Shown here: positions 1-12,377 of the stretch, piece after piece
How the letters are laid out: each line of letters starts with the position of its first letter
Numbering within the stretch: the stretch's first letter is position 1
Assembly: GCA_907163375.1 (NCBI GenBank)
Contig: CAJQUW010001649.1
Span: 248,001 to 312,000, forward strand
Direction: 5' to 3'
Length of the DNA stretch: 64,000 nucleotides
Source: Prostheceraeus crozeri
Lineage: Eukaryota; Platyhelminthes; Polycladida; Euryleptidae
The notes under the pieces: generated by a model
Seen by the model: the letters and a program-made list of their open reading frames with translations, nothing else
Database searches by the model: none
What the model was told of the DNA's origin: nothing
Translations under genes and position numbers: made by a program

Positions 1-167
1 ACAGTCACTGAAACTTCGCACAATTTGGCGTGTTAAAAGTTGAAGTGGCTGCTCATTGTTCGATTGCTATGGTATTATGTCAGCAGATTGTGCCATTTCA
101 TTTGCGTTACATGCTCCAATGTTTCCCTTCTAGTCAAACGGAAGCAGAGACGACCTGTCTAATTCTG
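1..167 (+). repeat. R1 dispersed repeat, copy 1 (cut by window edge)
   Basis: This stretch is almost identical, about one or two differences in 167 bases, to the reverse complement of 19141-19308. It is more loosely similar to 50812-50977. It begins at the first base of the window, and the other copies continue past that point, so this copy must extend leftwards outside the window. No TIR, poly-A tail or target duplication is visible. The near identity with a copy 19 kb away in the opposite orientation suggests recent spread or gene conversion. Confidence 0.85.
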
Positions 168-3100
168 TGGATGTAAGTGTCGTGTAACCGAAAAATTTCA
201 TGCAAACTGAGATTATTTTTGGGGATGTCATCACTTATTTGAATATGTATGAAAGTGAACCATTAATAAGGCCTAGAGATAAAAGAAAATGTCAAAAGTT
301 GGTCGCCTGACCGCACACTTATAAATATCGTTCGTTCCAGTTTTTTTGCATGATGATAGCCCATGTATATTGTTTATCAATTTATCGATAGTCTTCTGCT
401 CTCTTCATTAGACTTTTAAGGAATAATTGTCAAAATATCACTTCACTTACAATTCATTGACATGTATTGACACGTGATTACTAAAGCAGATGAGATGCTG
501 TTGCCTATTGGCTAGATTGGTGCAATTACAGTGGGACCGCTGTCGACATAAACAAATATTTTGTTCTTCTTCGAATGTTCTGCTTCCAATGAGTCCATTA
601 ATAGATTTTCAAAACATGCAACATTGACCTGTCAAGCCCCGGTTTTGTGTTTCCCACACCACCGCAACTAACAATGACGACCTGTTCTTTTCATTGTCGT
701 ATCTGCCCACTTTTCGCAGAGAATTGTACCATGATTGTCAGTTAGAGGCATGTTGAGACTAGGGAAAATTGTCAGTTGAGTGAATTGTTTCATAACGAGC
801 ACTGCTCGTCATAGGGGTTGAACAGGACACATACACACATAACTGCGACTAGAATTAAATTTGTTGCGTTATACAAGTAATAGACATATTTAATAAATGC
901 ATGTCGTAGATATTGTCCTGGACCTCGCTACACCATGATAGCATAGATGTCTAATAATCCGAGCTTTGTGGTGATAATGTACGCATGTAGTGCTCGTATC
1001 TTGTATCCTCCCGACATTGTAATAAGCAGTATAGCAAGTATCATGGCCAATTCGAAATTTTGGATTTACATCCGTGTCTTCGGTATTTCATTCATTTTAA
1101 AATAAGGTTGCATAGTTACTTTTGTGATTCTTTAGAAAATTTGCGTCATTACAATGAAGCGTTTTAAAAATGACATGTCGGAACTACGGGTCAAAGAACT
1201 CAAAAAAATTGAGTCGATGCAGTAGAAGTAACTATCGGTCATTATCTAGTACGTGTCAAAAGTTAGCGACAAAATTCAATCGGGAAATGTCTTGAAGTTC
1301 AATTAAAAAAGAGATCAAAAAAGTGGACGGTTAATTCGTGACGTTAATGATGTCTTATAAAAATCAAATGACGAGAAATCTAAAAACATTATATCTATTA
1401 ATGGAATTTTTTGCATGGGTGTACCTATCTACAGCAGAAGATCATCGAATTCTTACATTCTGATCAATTGCATGTACAAAACTCTACTTTATGGGAATTA
1501 GGGCCGAGTAGTTAGAAATATCATTAAGGATGATTACCCCGCTAGTTGCCATGTGTTTGTTCGAGATCAATAGCTTTCAAATCTATTTTTCAAATTTGCG
1601 GGTTGAAGATGGGAGAGGAACCATTAGAATCGCGCTAGTTAATTGCCACTAAATAAGGCGGGTCAAAATGATGATCATTTGCAATGAATGGGTTAATGGA
1701 AGATTTTCTATGATACAAGAATATCATACTAAACAACCGTTCAACATCATCACTTTTCACTGATATTCGACAGCAGTGACTAATAGAAGGTTTTTTATCA
1801 AGGTAGAGTATGTTGTGTAATAATTGGCAGATTGTATAGATGCGATTTGATGTGATTTCTAGATAATATTAGTAGTTTTAGTAGATACATTAGCACATCT
1901 AGACAATTCAGTGTTACTAATTGATTCTGTTCTGCATGTCAAATAAGCCAAAGTGACATTTTATGCATACATTGTATTATTAATATACATAGCATTATTT
2001 GTATTGTAATTTGAAATATCCAATCTTTGTGAAAAACGATGTAAAATGGTGGAATAAAAAACAAAATGGATTCTATCTTTTTTAAAACAGCATTCGAAAT
2101 CATGCTTTTCAAATCCTCCATAGGACATTTGCGTTCTGCATAATCCGTAACAGCACTTGCTTCATCCGTAGCGTTACCATAAGTAGCTTTTGTTCTTGAT
2201 CGGAAACCATGAGACCATTTCAAAAATCCTCATTTTCTTGAAACTTTTGAGTGATTCCTGACAGTAGCATGATCAAAGCAGAACTGATTAATGTGTTCAT
2301 TTGCAATCCGACAAACGAATAAGTTGGAAAAATAAAATGGAAACTCGTGTACATGTGTTTGTAGGTTTCATCTATTCATTCGAGAGGGGAAATGAAGAGG
2401 TGAAAAAGGACGACAAAAAGGACAGATCAAATCTCATTGACGAAAATGGCAAATAGAAATGAATCAATGAAATGGTTAAGCTGCACTGAGAATGTTGAAA
2501 GTAACTCAGAAATATCAGAGGCATCTCAAGAAATATAGCTTCGAAACTCTTTTCAGGCATAAGCAACAATTCACCAAACAGTGGAGTGTAAACGTGTCGT
2601 AATAAACAGCGGCAGAGTTGGAATTAGTCTGAGCTTCATGAGCAGAGTTGTCGTTGGAGTGTCATTCTATCTAATGAGACCTGTAGTCATTCAAATACTT
2701 GGACTGGAGAGCAATAATCTCGGGTTTTAGATTTTGATAAAATAATGCTAAAGTAACAAAATGTGACGAAGAAAATATTTTCATCAAATCATGCAAAAAG
2801 GACATTTGCACTCAGCTACCACCTCAACACAAATTTCGCTGCAAAACCTACATAGCTACTTAATGAATAATTTCTCCGACTTTTTTCTTGGTCTTTGGCA
2901 AATTTTCGTAAAGGAACATTTTACTCTAAACTCTAACATTCTACAGAATTTCGTGATGACATCGTAAGTCAAAAGTTTTTAGGATTGACATTTATTCATT
3001 TCTTACACGATAAACTTGCTTTCTTTCTCTCTATAGAGCAGGAAAGTAACGGTTGATGGTACAACGAATGAAGAGAGCCAATTTTTGCAAATTTTGACTT

Positions 3101-3250
3101 TGTGATGTTTTTCTTGGCAGCTCTGAATTACTATGTACGAAATTCCGCCGCGGACTCATTCGGTTGATCAACAAGTTTGCAATAAATCGACGATTACTGT
3201 AGATCGATGCACTTAAAAGATGTGAAAATACACTAGCACAATAACGCACC
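168..3250. other. No recognisable gene
   Basis: AT-rich single-copy-looking sequence. The open stretches on either strand are under 100 codons and match no family I know. The longest minus-strand one (1939-2223) has an ordinary-looking charged start but no domain. I see no terminal repeats, pol III boxes or microsatellite longer than about 12 bases. Confidence 0.5.
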
Positions 3251-3966
3251 AGGCAAAATAAGAAAGGAAAGTCAAAATGAATGATGTGTAGACAGAAACT
3301 ATACATCAAGCGATGGACGGGAAATAATTAAACAAAAATAAGGCAATTGCTAGTAAAGAATGATGGAAGAAAATAACAGAGAGGGAAGTAATGAATTAAA
3401 TGACAAAATGAGTAAAAAAGTAATACAAACAAGAAAATAAATGGCTAAAAATAATCAAGTGAAAATACTAAACAAGAAAGCAAAAAGGGAAAGGACTATA
3501 ACATGCAAATAAGCGTGCGCGACAGAAAAAATGAAGGAAAACAGAAAGAAAAAAGGAAAAAGGTATTGCAGTAATTGACAATCAAAAAGAAATTCTTTTG
3601 TATACATAATGCTGGTGAGGCAAGGCGAATACAAACCACCTCTGATATGCGAAGCTCAAAAGCAGTAAGACACAACTTTACAATTTTAAAGCTCAATTTG
3701 TCTTGCGTACTAGGGCAAGACAAAGCATGTCGAGCAACAGTTGAAAATGGCTTTTGCCAGATGTTGGGCGCAATCGTCCTGCCAAACACCATTTTGGAAG
3801 GTGTTCATCGATCCGCTTCCAAAGAGGGCGCTCTTCTTTATTATCCTTTTTTCATTATTCTTTACTATCAATCAACTTATTTTGTTTAATTATTTTCCGT
3901 CCATTGATTTATGTATAATTTCTGTCTACACATCATTCATTTTGACTTTCCTTTCTTACTTTGCCT
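3251..3966. repeat. Foldback: arms 3251-3375 and 3840-3966
   Basis: The left arm, read forwards, matches the reverse complement of the right arm over about 120 bases at roughly 87% identity. The best block is the run from 'aagaaaggaaagtcaaaatg' through the following 40 bases. The arms are A-rich on the left and T-rich on the right. The 465-base spacer contains overlapping open stretches on both strands (3496-3792 minus, 3575-3889 plus), neither of which resembles a known protein. There is no obvious target duplication. It is either a MITE-like foldback element or a local inverted duplication. Confidence 0.75.
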
Positions 3967-6785
3967 TGTGGATTACTGTCGATGTTGATAATGCATTTGC
4001 ACCTGTTTATAAAAACATCAATTAATTATATATCATAGATCACATCGGATAACTAATTTTGCATTAATGCTACTGAGTACAATAAACTGTATTTCAGTAA
4101 AAGTGCTCGTATCAAATATGAGCCAAATTAATCAGAAACCCTCAATCTCAACTATTATTCTAAAAATGCAAGCGATTGCTGTTGGGCTTCTGCATCACTT
4201 CAAATGTATTCTGAGATGAAACAAGTAAAACAGTAACATCAATAAATTTGTAACATTCATCTCAGGATTCATTGGTTCGATATTGCATTCAACCGCACTG
4301 AAAACTTTCCTCGGCAAAGGGTGAAATCCATTTCCTTTCTTTATACGGCTTTACCCCGAATTCAAGTTCACATCCATTCGTGATAGGCATGCATTATCTC
4401 GCTCGCACTTTCCAAATGTACGCATGAAAGGATTTAAACTTGGCCCAAATTTCCTTGCTGATTCTAAGACATCAATACTTGCTCTACATACGCAAAATAC
4501 ATGTCGGGAAAAATGAAAATATCCACGTTCCATGGAAACGAGTGTCATGCTCGATTTGCTCTCCACGTTTGCAAGTCACAGACTGTAGCCAATGCAGAGA
4601 TTGAAGAACCGCCACAGTCGCAAAACAGGTCGTAACAAGACAAAATTTCCGCTCGGTGTCGAGGCAGTTTCACCTTTATCTCTACTATTTTCCGTATTTT
4701 ATTTCGTCTCCATAGAAACTGTAATGTTACATGTGGAGTGGAGTGAATACTCGACACTATTGTTAGGAGCGTTATGAAAGATGTACATGAAATATGTATC
4801 GTACAATAGATAAAACGGAAACAATAGGATGAACCTCCATCTAGAAGTATAAAAATTATCAAGGGAATAAAGTCGACTTTCATGACTGTTACATTCTTGT
4901 GCTGATTGTGCTAACAAATAAAAAGGCTAATACGAATTAGATGCGATTTATTCGGGCCTAACGCTATAAAATTTGACCGGATGTTGAATGACGGCTGTTG
5001 ATTTAATTCACTTGCAGAAGAATGCTCGTTTTGCGTGTGGATGAGCTGGGTTCAAATGTAGGTCGGGTTAAACGTGAAACTTATGTACAGTATGGTGATA
5101 TAGTATTCTCAAGCTTAACATTCAGTGCTGAAGAATGAATGACATTGGATAATCAACAAATGGTATCATCAGTGGGATGCATTCTGAAAAATCGGTTCTC
5201 ATTTTGGTTTAAAAAAATGGCTTGATTTTCTGGAAGAATTGTGTTTTAGAACAGAAAATTCTTTGAATATATATTTCATTGAAGCTCAGTTAATATCAAA
5301 TGGATAAAATGTATTTTTCATTTTAAAAGCCCCAACCTGTCATCATAAAAAAGTGAAGAGGAAGAAGGATTACGGACTGATTTTTGTTGCTCATCTTCGT
5401 ACAGTTATTGATATACAAATGCATTGATTCAGTCAAATCAGAACTTGTATTTATTTTAGGACGAATTTCACATCAAATCTTTGGCACGCATTCACAAAAG
5501 TTCACCAATAATTCAATTTTTTTGAGTGCCTTGCTTACCAGCAACAATTCTGCGTAGAATAAAGTGGAACATGAACAATTGTCCATCAAAATAAAATTAC
5601 AAATGAATCTTTGGCAGAGAGAAGTTTGATTGTTGTATAATTTGATACCTGATCATTCAAATTTGTCTTTTTCATCCTTACTTCGACGAGCGCATGTTTT
5701 TCACAACTTCAATTTTGCTAAATTAGAGAAACAGCAGCTGAAGATGCTTTGGGAAACAAATTCACAGCCAAATTTGAGTGTAAATGTAAAACAACTATTC
5801 TGACAGCAATAAGAACGCATCAGCAATTGAAGCAATGCCAATTTCGTTGTAGACATTGTTACTATATTAAATTCAACTGATTAATGAGCACTTAAGTTCA
5901 TCCAGAGTTCATCTACTAATAACTGACAATAACAGAGCAGACTCATTCAGATGTTGCGCAATATCGAACTGTTTGAATTGGAAGATGGCATTAAGTCTGG
6001 ATGTACGACGTGATACGAAACAGATATGTCATGAAAGTCCGAGCACATGTTAATAACTTCTGTACATGTACATACTTAGAAGCTGTTGTTTTGCGGTTTA
6101 TCTGCTTCCCATTCCGTTGAAAGGTAAGCCGACAAGTTTAACGTTTGGGAACTTGGCTTTCCATCTGCTCATCCTGAGTTCTTGCGAAATCGGAGAAATG
6201 AATTTCCTCCCGAATTTAACTCAAATACTGTACATTACTATCTGTTGACTCGTCGTTCTAGTAAAAAATTTCATTTGTTTACAAAAAACAGTGTACATGA
6301 GCATCAAATATGTTTGTAGCTTTTCTTTTAAGTAGACAAGTAGTCCGACACCCATATGAACTTCAACGGTTGACGCCTTTAATTAACATACTCATTCATT
6401 GTAAACCCTGGATGATCAGACAGGCCTACCATCAGACTCAAATTTCTTATATTTTATATTTTGTTTCTTTTTTTCTTCTTTTTATATTATACTTCTTTCA
6501 CACAGAAGGTCCATAGAAGCAAACTGCGCGACCTCCCCGGGATAATGCTTTGGTGAGAGGTAGCTCCAATGAGCAACGGTCTTCAGATGATCGAAGAGAA
6601 CGGATGGGAATTTGTACATTCATTGATTTATAAGTGTACAAAGGCGAATTCAAGCAAAGTCCTTTATAGATCAAGCATCCAATGTTGAGTGTTATGCGTT
6701 CATTTATCGGAAGCTAGTTTAGTTGCGTAAGGTATGGAGTAATGTGCTCTCGACTTCGAATTCTGAAGATCAAACGAGCGCATGC
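3967..6785. other. No recognisable gene
   Basis: Unassigned AT-rich DNA. Short open stretches around 4351-4917 occur on both strands and have no family resemblance. I see no repeats shared with the rest of the window. Confidence 0.45.
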
Positions 6786-6960
6786 ATTTTACTCTATTGC
6801 AGTTTCCTTATTAACCTATTTGACACACCATTGAGAATGCTGTTGCAGCAGTCCAGCTTGGTTAGTACATTGTTCACAATTCTTCTTAACAAGCTGCAGT
6901 TCCTGTATCGTTGTTTCCCAATTACTTTTCATTTTCTTATATCATCAGTACAGTTCTCCT
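6786..6960 (-). mobile_element. LINE reverse transcriptase scrap (L2/CR1 group)
   Basis: Read on the minus strand, one frame gives LLRRIVNNVLTKLDCCNSIL, then NGVSNRLIRKLQ. This matches the well-known segment of L2/CR1-type LINE proteins, '..lv.sRLDYCNSLLyGlp..lirkLQ.vqN.aARl', which lies downstream of the catalytic YADD box. Weaker similarity continues upstream (IRK.. ..GKQRYRN), and stop codons follow the KLQ. The flanking YADD and C-terminal 'LHWLP' segments are absent, so this is an isolated old fragment. The plus-strand open frame over the same bases (6723-7118) is only its shadow. Confidence 0.6.
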
Positions 6961-8362
6961 ACTATTATCCTAAAAACAGATTTTTTGCCCGTGCTGCAAA
7001 TTTGTTAGCCATCTCCTTTACTTCATGTGCTTCTTTACAAAAATGTAGAGGCCTTCTGTCTTATCAGTTGGCCCGGGCCGGGATCGGGCACGTTTTTAAA
7101 ACCAATTCCAAGTCGTAGGCGGCTTCTTAAGAACCGGTCGGTCGTGGATGGGACGGTGGTTGGCGTCTCTATACCGTTTGGCTAAGGCTTTGATCGTCAG
7201 ACATTATTTGGTCAAATTATGCCATCAGACATTATTCAATTTCCACACAGCAAACATGTACATGAAAATGAATGATAGGCCTACCGGTACTTCGTATAAA
7301 CGAGAGCTACCTATTGCAATACAATATCATGCAATACAATCATTCGCACTTTGATAGCATGCTTTGCGCGATAAGTAATAATACGCGCAATGACTTATTT
7401 ACCAATCTAATGAGTTGTAGGCATACTTTATAATTTATGATAATGTCAACTAAGTCAGTCAAACACAAGCAAATTGAAACCAGATAATCAAAATAATGAC
7501 CCAAATGGGCATTGACATAAAATGACATTGATGCAATTATAACATATGCACAATTTACGTATATCTATATCCCCTCCAAAAGAAAGCTTTAAGTGGCTAA
7601 CAAATTCTAAGTTCTAATATAATATAAGTTCTTCTAGCGATAAAACTTCTGAGGTGAGCAAATTGATCACTGACTGAGAGTGCTGATGTTATGACATGTT
7701 TTGTCTGCGACGTGCAAACTTGATTTAAAGTGATTTATTGAAGTGGGATTTACTTCCTCACTTGTGAGGGAATTCGAGTGCTTTGCGACGTCAATTGAGA
7801 ACTCTCTCCAGTACAGTTTGAATTCAGATCTATTTAAACACTTTGGTTGCTGCACCTGTACAACGTCAATCAAAATTTATCGCGTGCCGTTAACTTATCA
7901 AGCAATTGTCCACAATCCACTGTCAAATGTTCGGGTAGTAGACCCTTGCATTGAGTTCCACTACTAATTGCATCTCTAAACTCCATGTGTTATGTAAGCT
8001 ATTCTATATAGTGAAATTATTCAAAATCTGGAATACACGATGCTTCCAAAATTCACACAGTCTAGAATATAGGATTCTGGAAGCTTCATTTGAGATAAAG
8101 TAGAGTTTTAACTACATATATAGGTTGCCAGTAATCATTTTTAACTGTTCAAAGAACAGTTTGCAGTTTGCAATATTCATGTCACAAAACATAGGTGTAG
8201 ATACTCTCAAACTATGTTGCATTTACATGCGCTTAATGTTGTAATGATTGACTAAGCAATTTATTCTAGTCTGAATGTCGTCAGCGGTCGACACGGGTAT
8301 AAATTAAATTAACCAGCCGGCCAGCGGTCAGTTCCAACCCTGCACTACATGCACAGTGTGCT
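6961..8362. other. No recognisable gene; short GC-rich patch
   Basis: Mostly AT-rich and unassigned. At 7070-7145 there is an unusually GC-rich patch rich in CCCGGG and CCGG steps, unlike its surroundings. Similar CCGGAC/CCCGA-rich patches lie near 26350-26830 and 29080-29240. They may be degenerate transposon ends, but I could not pair them. Confidence 0.35.
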
Positions 8363-8594
8363 GTACACGTCAGGGGCGTAGCCAAAGGGGGGGACCAGGG
8401 CCATGGCCCCAAACTTTCAAGTAGTGTTGAAAAGTACATTTTTAATCTGAATTTTAAAACAGTCCGTTTCATAAAAAGTGGATCATCCTAAAATTTGACA
8501 AAAAAACATAAGTATGATACAGAAAGCATTTTTCATGTTATTTCATGTCCCTAATATATTTAAATGTCCCTATATAATCTGATAAGCTATGATA

Positions 8595-9770
8595 CAGTAA
8601 TGGTTCTTAAGAAGCTAATATTTTGTGGCCCTACCCTTATTGTCAATGACATTACCAATTCGTCTAGGCATTGATTCGATGATATCGTTGATTTTTGACT
8701 GATCTAACTTTCTCCACTCTCTTTTTAACAGTGACGTAAGTTGTGATACGCCATCTGTAGGCAGCAGTGAACGACGAACGCTACGTTTTAGAATACTCCA
8801 TACATTTTCTATGGGATTCAGATCAGGAGAACGAGCTGGCCAAGATAATGTCCTAAGCCCTAATTGAGACTTGCATAAGTTGACTCTACTACTCCTGTGA
8901 CACGTAGCATTAACATCCATAAATAACCAAGTCGATGGATCACTAAATTGATCTGTCATTTGGCCAATGTTCATTCGTAAAACATTCACATAGCGTTCAG
9001 AATTCATGGTTCCTTACTGTATGTGAAGTTCAGAGCGGCCATTGGTCCAAATGCCAGCCCAAATCAGTAGAGTCGCACCACCTTGTACCTGGGGACGATG
9101 TAAATGTCTCGGAATTTCCTGATCAGATTTTATCCATAATCTCAATCGACCATCACTATCCTTCAGACGGACTGATGCCTCATCAGACCAGACAACCCGA
9201 TCCCATTGATTTCGCCAGTGACAATGACTCATTGCCCATCTGAGACGTCTTTTTGTATGCTGATCTAATAATTCGATCTGAGAGGGCCTCTTACAGTTCT
9301 TGAAATTCGACTCAATAAGTCTTCTACGAATAGTGGACTTAGAAATAGACGAGTCTAGTGCATCCATCTCAGTTAACGAGAGGCTTGGATCAACTTTAAC
9401 AAATCTCAAAATTAGGCGGTCTCTACGTTTGGATGTTTTGCGTGGACGGCCAGAGTCCTCTTTACGACAGAGTCGAAAATCATCATTATGCCATCGATGC
9501 ACATTTGTGTAAGGGACATTTAGTCGCTTGCTTGTAGCTCGCAAAGAAAAGCCTAGTTCTAGCAAGGCTGACACTTTGCCTTTTGTGAATGCGATCTCGT
9601 TATTGTTCATTTGTGCTTTGTATTGTTTTCAACCGGTAAGAGATAGATTTCTAGCTGAAAGCAATCAGGAGTGCTGCCAACACCACCGCAACGAAGTCAG
9701 GAAGCTATGGAACATGAAGTCCAGTTAATCACATGTAGCAGTTACATTATTGTTGATGAATAATGGTGCT
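8595..9770 (-). mobile_element. Tc1-like transposon nested in the hAT element
   Basis: This is placed by its transposase (8615-9610, minus). The left end is a plausible Tc1 terminus: a TA at 8593-8594 followed by CAGTAATGGTTC, close to the usual CAGT.ATGG start of Tc1 repeats and only about 20 bases beyond the transposase stop. I could not find a convincing matching right end after 9610. A 'tactg' near 9772 does not pair well, so the right boundary is approximate. The insertion sits inside the hAT element, so it is younger than that element's formation. Confidence 0.6.
8615..9610 (-). pseudogene. Tc1-family transposase (DD34E), inactive
   Basis: Cut-and-paste transposase of the Tc1/mariner superfamily. 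Reading from 9610 downwards there is an N-terminal helix-turn-helix (about residues 12-40, GFSLRATSKRLNVPYTNVHR), then a GRPR AT-hook-like motif (residues 54-57). The catalytic domain follows, with the first Asp at residue 143 in VVWSDEASV. An in-frame TAA at 9014-9016 splits the frame. The same frame resumes and carries the C-terminal part with SPDLNPIENVW, whose Glu is the third catalytic residue. The second Asp is missing: where the family has QxDNA, this copy reads MDVNA, so Val replaces Asp. Val and Glu are 34 residues apart, which fits DD34E spacing. Total length, about 330 residues, is normal. Both the stop and the lost Asp imply a dead enzyme. Confidence 0.92.
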
Positions 9771-11080
9771 ATACTGTCTCTGATTGACCGATTTTCTTTA
9801 TTTTTGTTTTGCTTGATAGCTTTTGGCTTGTAGAACAATATATTACATAACAAAGGAAACAAATGTAATTTTATAAGAGTGAGGTATGATTTTGTGTAAC
9901 ATTGCTAAATGAAGATCAAATTATCTACTACTTTTTTATCTATAACAGGAGAACAACTTAATATTCATGCTTGAAATTTCCAACCATGATATTAGTTAGC
10001 ACAACTGACATATGTTCCAAATTTCAGAGAAATTCGTTCAAGTTTGGCGGAGTTAGACAAAGTTGAAGTTAAGGCGATGTTTAAGGGTGATCCATTTTTT
10101 ATGAAACAATCTGCTATATTCTTAACAATTCTCGTTGCATATCGACATGTATTTTATTTGAAGTACTGCCAACTGACCTAGAGGTGGGACTTTCCTCATC
10201 TTTGTTAATGCAATTACATCCAGAGTTGTCATCGAAGAAACATGTGGAACAAGTCAAATGACATGATTCAGCAAAAGTTTGTCTGAAGCAGTGTATACAT
10301 GTAGATTCTGCACACGTATTATCGATATTTCAAATCATCACTTAAATAGCTAGGGAGTATTTTTGGTTGTACACTTGTCGGTTACAGTGTATATAGTCTA
10401 ATAGCTATATTTACCCAAAGATAATAAGTAATCAACTGTCTTTGAGTTTATCAAAGTTTACAGTCTAAATCGAACTATATGCGTTTTTTCCATAAGATTT
10501 AGCAATGGGACTAACAGCGTTAGAAAGAACTGAATGTTTTATAATATAATTTACTTCCATAAACGTGTAGGCGCACATTTTTCTAATGTTTCTAAGTTAT
10601 TCAGTTCTACCTGTAGCAGAGGCCAGTCGGAAAATAAAAAAAACTGTTTTGTAAAAATATGGAAGAGCTATAATCGAATTTTTATCGCAAAAAATACATT
10701 GAAATATTGAGAGCGATTGTGCATATTGGTTGACTTGATGTTTATTGGAAGAGGCATTTCATTTTTCAGTTAACATTATGCAATTCCTTGAACAAGATTC
10801 GACTTTTTGATTATTTATTCATGTACAAACCAGGGTATAGAAACATTCATCGAATAATTTTGGATATATCATGTAAATGAGTAGCTAAATCATGAAATGA
10901 AAATTGTTTATTATCTAACAGGCATTTAAGATTCTAATACGCTTGCATGTAGTTATAGAAAGTGTTAAAATGTATATTCCTTGAACGTCAATTAAAATCA
11001 TAGTACCAGTTTTAAGAATTGCAATTCATCAGAACATTGTCCCCCCAAACTGATTTTCTGGCTACGCCCCTGGTACACGT

Positions 11081-12377
11081 GTGTTTGAAATAAGTATCAA
11101 AATGATGATTGATTCGGTAAATATTGCAGTCACTTAAATAGCAACTTTTGCAAACCAGGCAGTTGTACTAGCGCACGTCTCTTTCATCTGTGGTTGTTTC
11201 TTGCAGTTTGCAGTCACGCATCTTTTACATGAGTGCATACGATAAACTTAATGACAGTATCGGTTTGGTTGTGTATTTTATTAAGTTGACAATACATTGT
11301 GAGCTTAATTCTATTTAGAGGTCTTGATGACGTTAAAGCGAATTGTCGTCATCTCTGGACGTGACGCAATTTAAACTTCCAGTCATTATGTTTTTTCCAT
11401 GATCTGGATACATACAGTGACGCATTTCAGACTGTTCACTGCATCCATGATTTAAGTTACAATAAACTGAATTCCGAAGATTGTCATCTGATATAATCGA
11501 AGCTGCTAGTGGAAATATCAACTTTTGCTTTTATTGAATGGTTCAGTCTGCATACTGTAATTGGCAGACCATTGCATTGCCTACTCCACTGACTTGCTCC
11601 GACCAGCTCAAAGCCGCTCCGATTTACCTCCCGCTCCAGCAGCTCAGGGACCCGCTCCGCTGCAGATCACAGAGATACCTATATTGAATTGCATCACAAA
11701 TGACAATCAGAAGTTCGTAGATTTGGTCTTTTATTGATGACCGAAATTCGATAAACAAAAAATGTGAATTAGAAGTGATTAATTGCCTATTAGAGTATGA
11801 ATATGAGACAGTTATTGCAAATCGCTGGATTAGCACAACAAATGTGTTGTACTGAGATTTTCATTTAATTCTCAGCAGAAATTTAGGAATAAATTGGCGG
11901 ATCGAATAGGCCCGCCAGAATGCCATGCACTTCAGCCTATACTGTAGCCAAAGTCATGCGCAGATACTGACATTGAAATTTTAGAAATTAAAATCATTTT
12001 AATGCGGAATCTATCGGGTAGAAAAACTTAGTGAGATTGAATGAATTAATTATGGATTGCATGTAAGTGCGGACTATAAAAGCAATAGGCATTGAGAAAA
12101 AAATCAAGCCTCAGTCATTTGAAAATTTCATGTACAATTATCCAGAGATGCAGTGGTAGAATTTCTTTCATTCTCTTTATGTGATGATCTGCAATTGTGG
12201 TATGATTTTAACAATTTTTGATTAAACAATGTTTTTAATAATCACACGTTCAATTACTATTTGCTTAAAAGAAAAGTTGTAGTAGGTACAAATAAAGATT
12301 GCACTTCCACAAGCTGTTTGGTGTGGATAATAGATGAGAATGGAGCCCATTTATGAAGCGGTCTTCGTGATGCGTTG
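11081..12377. other. No recognisable gene
   Basis: Unassigned. Around 11583-11665 there is a run rich in GCTCC/GCTCA pentamers. A similar GCTC-rich run lies at 62112-62225. Both may be eroded ends of one repeat family, but no alignment beyond the short motif is evident. Confidence 0.35.

Larger units (their letters stand above)
8363..11080. mobile_element. hAT-type DNA transposon (non-autonomous), with 8-bp TSD
   Basis: The element spans 8371-11072. Both ends begin with the same 14-base terminal inverted repeat, CAGGGGCGTAGCCA, followed on each side by a G-rich run. It is flanked by an exact 8-base direct repeat, GTACACGT (8363-8370 and 11073-11080). A CAGGG-type terminus plus an 8-bp target duplication is the hallmark of the hAT superfamily. 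I see no hAT transposase (no BED finger, no C-terminal dimerisation domain), so it is a non-autonomous derivative. Much of its interior is taken up by a Tc1-like transposon (8595 to somewhere beyond 9610), giving a nested structure. The exact target duplication argues that the hAT insertion itself is not very old. Confidence 0.85.

Noticed and set aside
3496-3889. Overlapping plus and minus frames of about 100 residues as genes
   Set aside because: They overlap in opposite directions inside a foldback loop, with no family resemblance on either strand.
6723-7118. 131-residue plus-strand protein, the longest plus-strand frame in the first 10 kb
   Set aside because: It lies opposite a recognisable minus-strand LINE fragment and has no domain.
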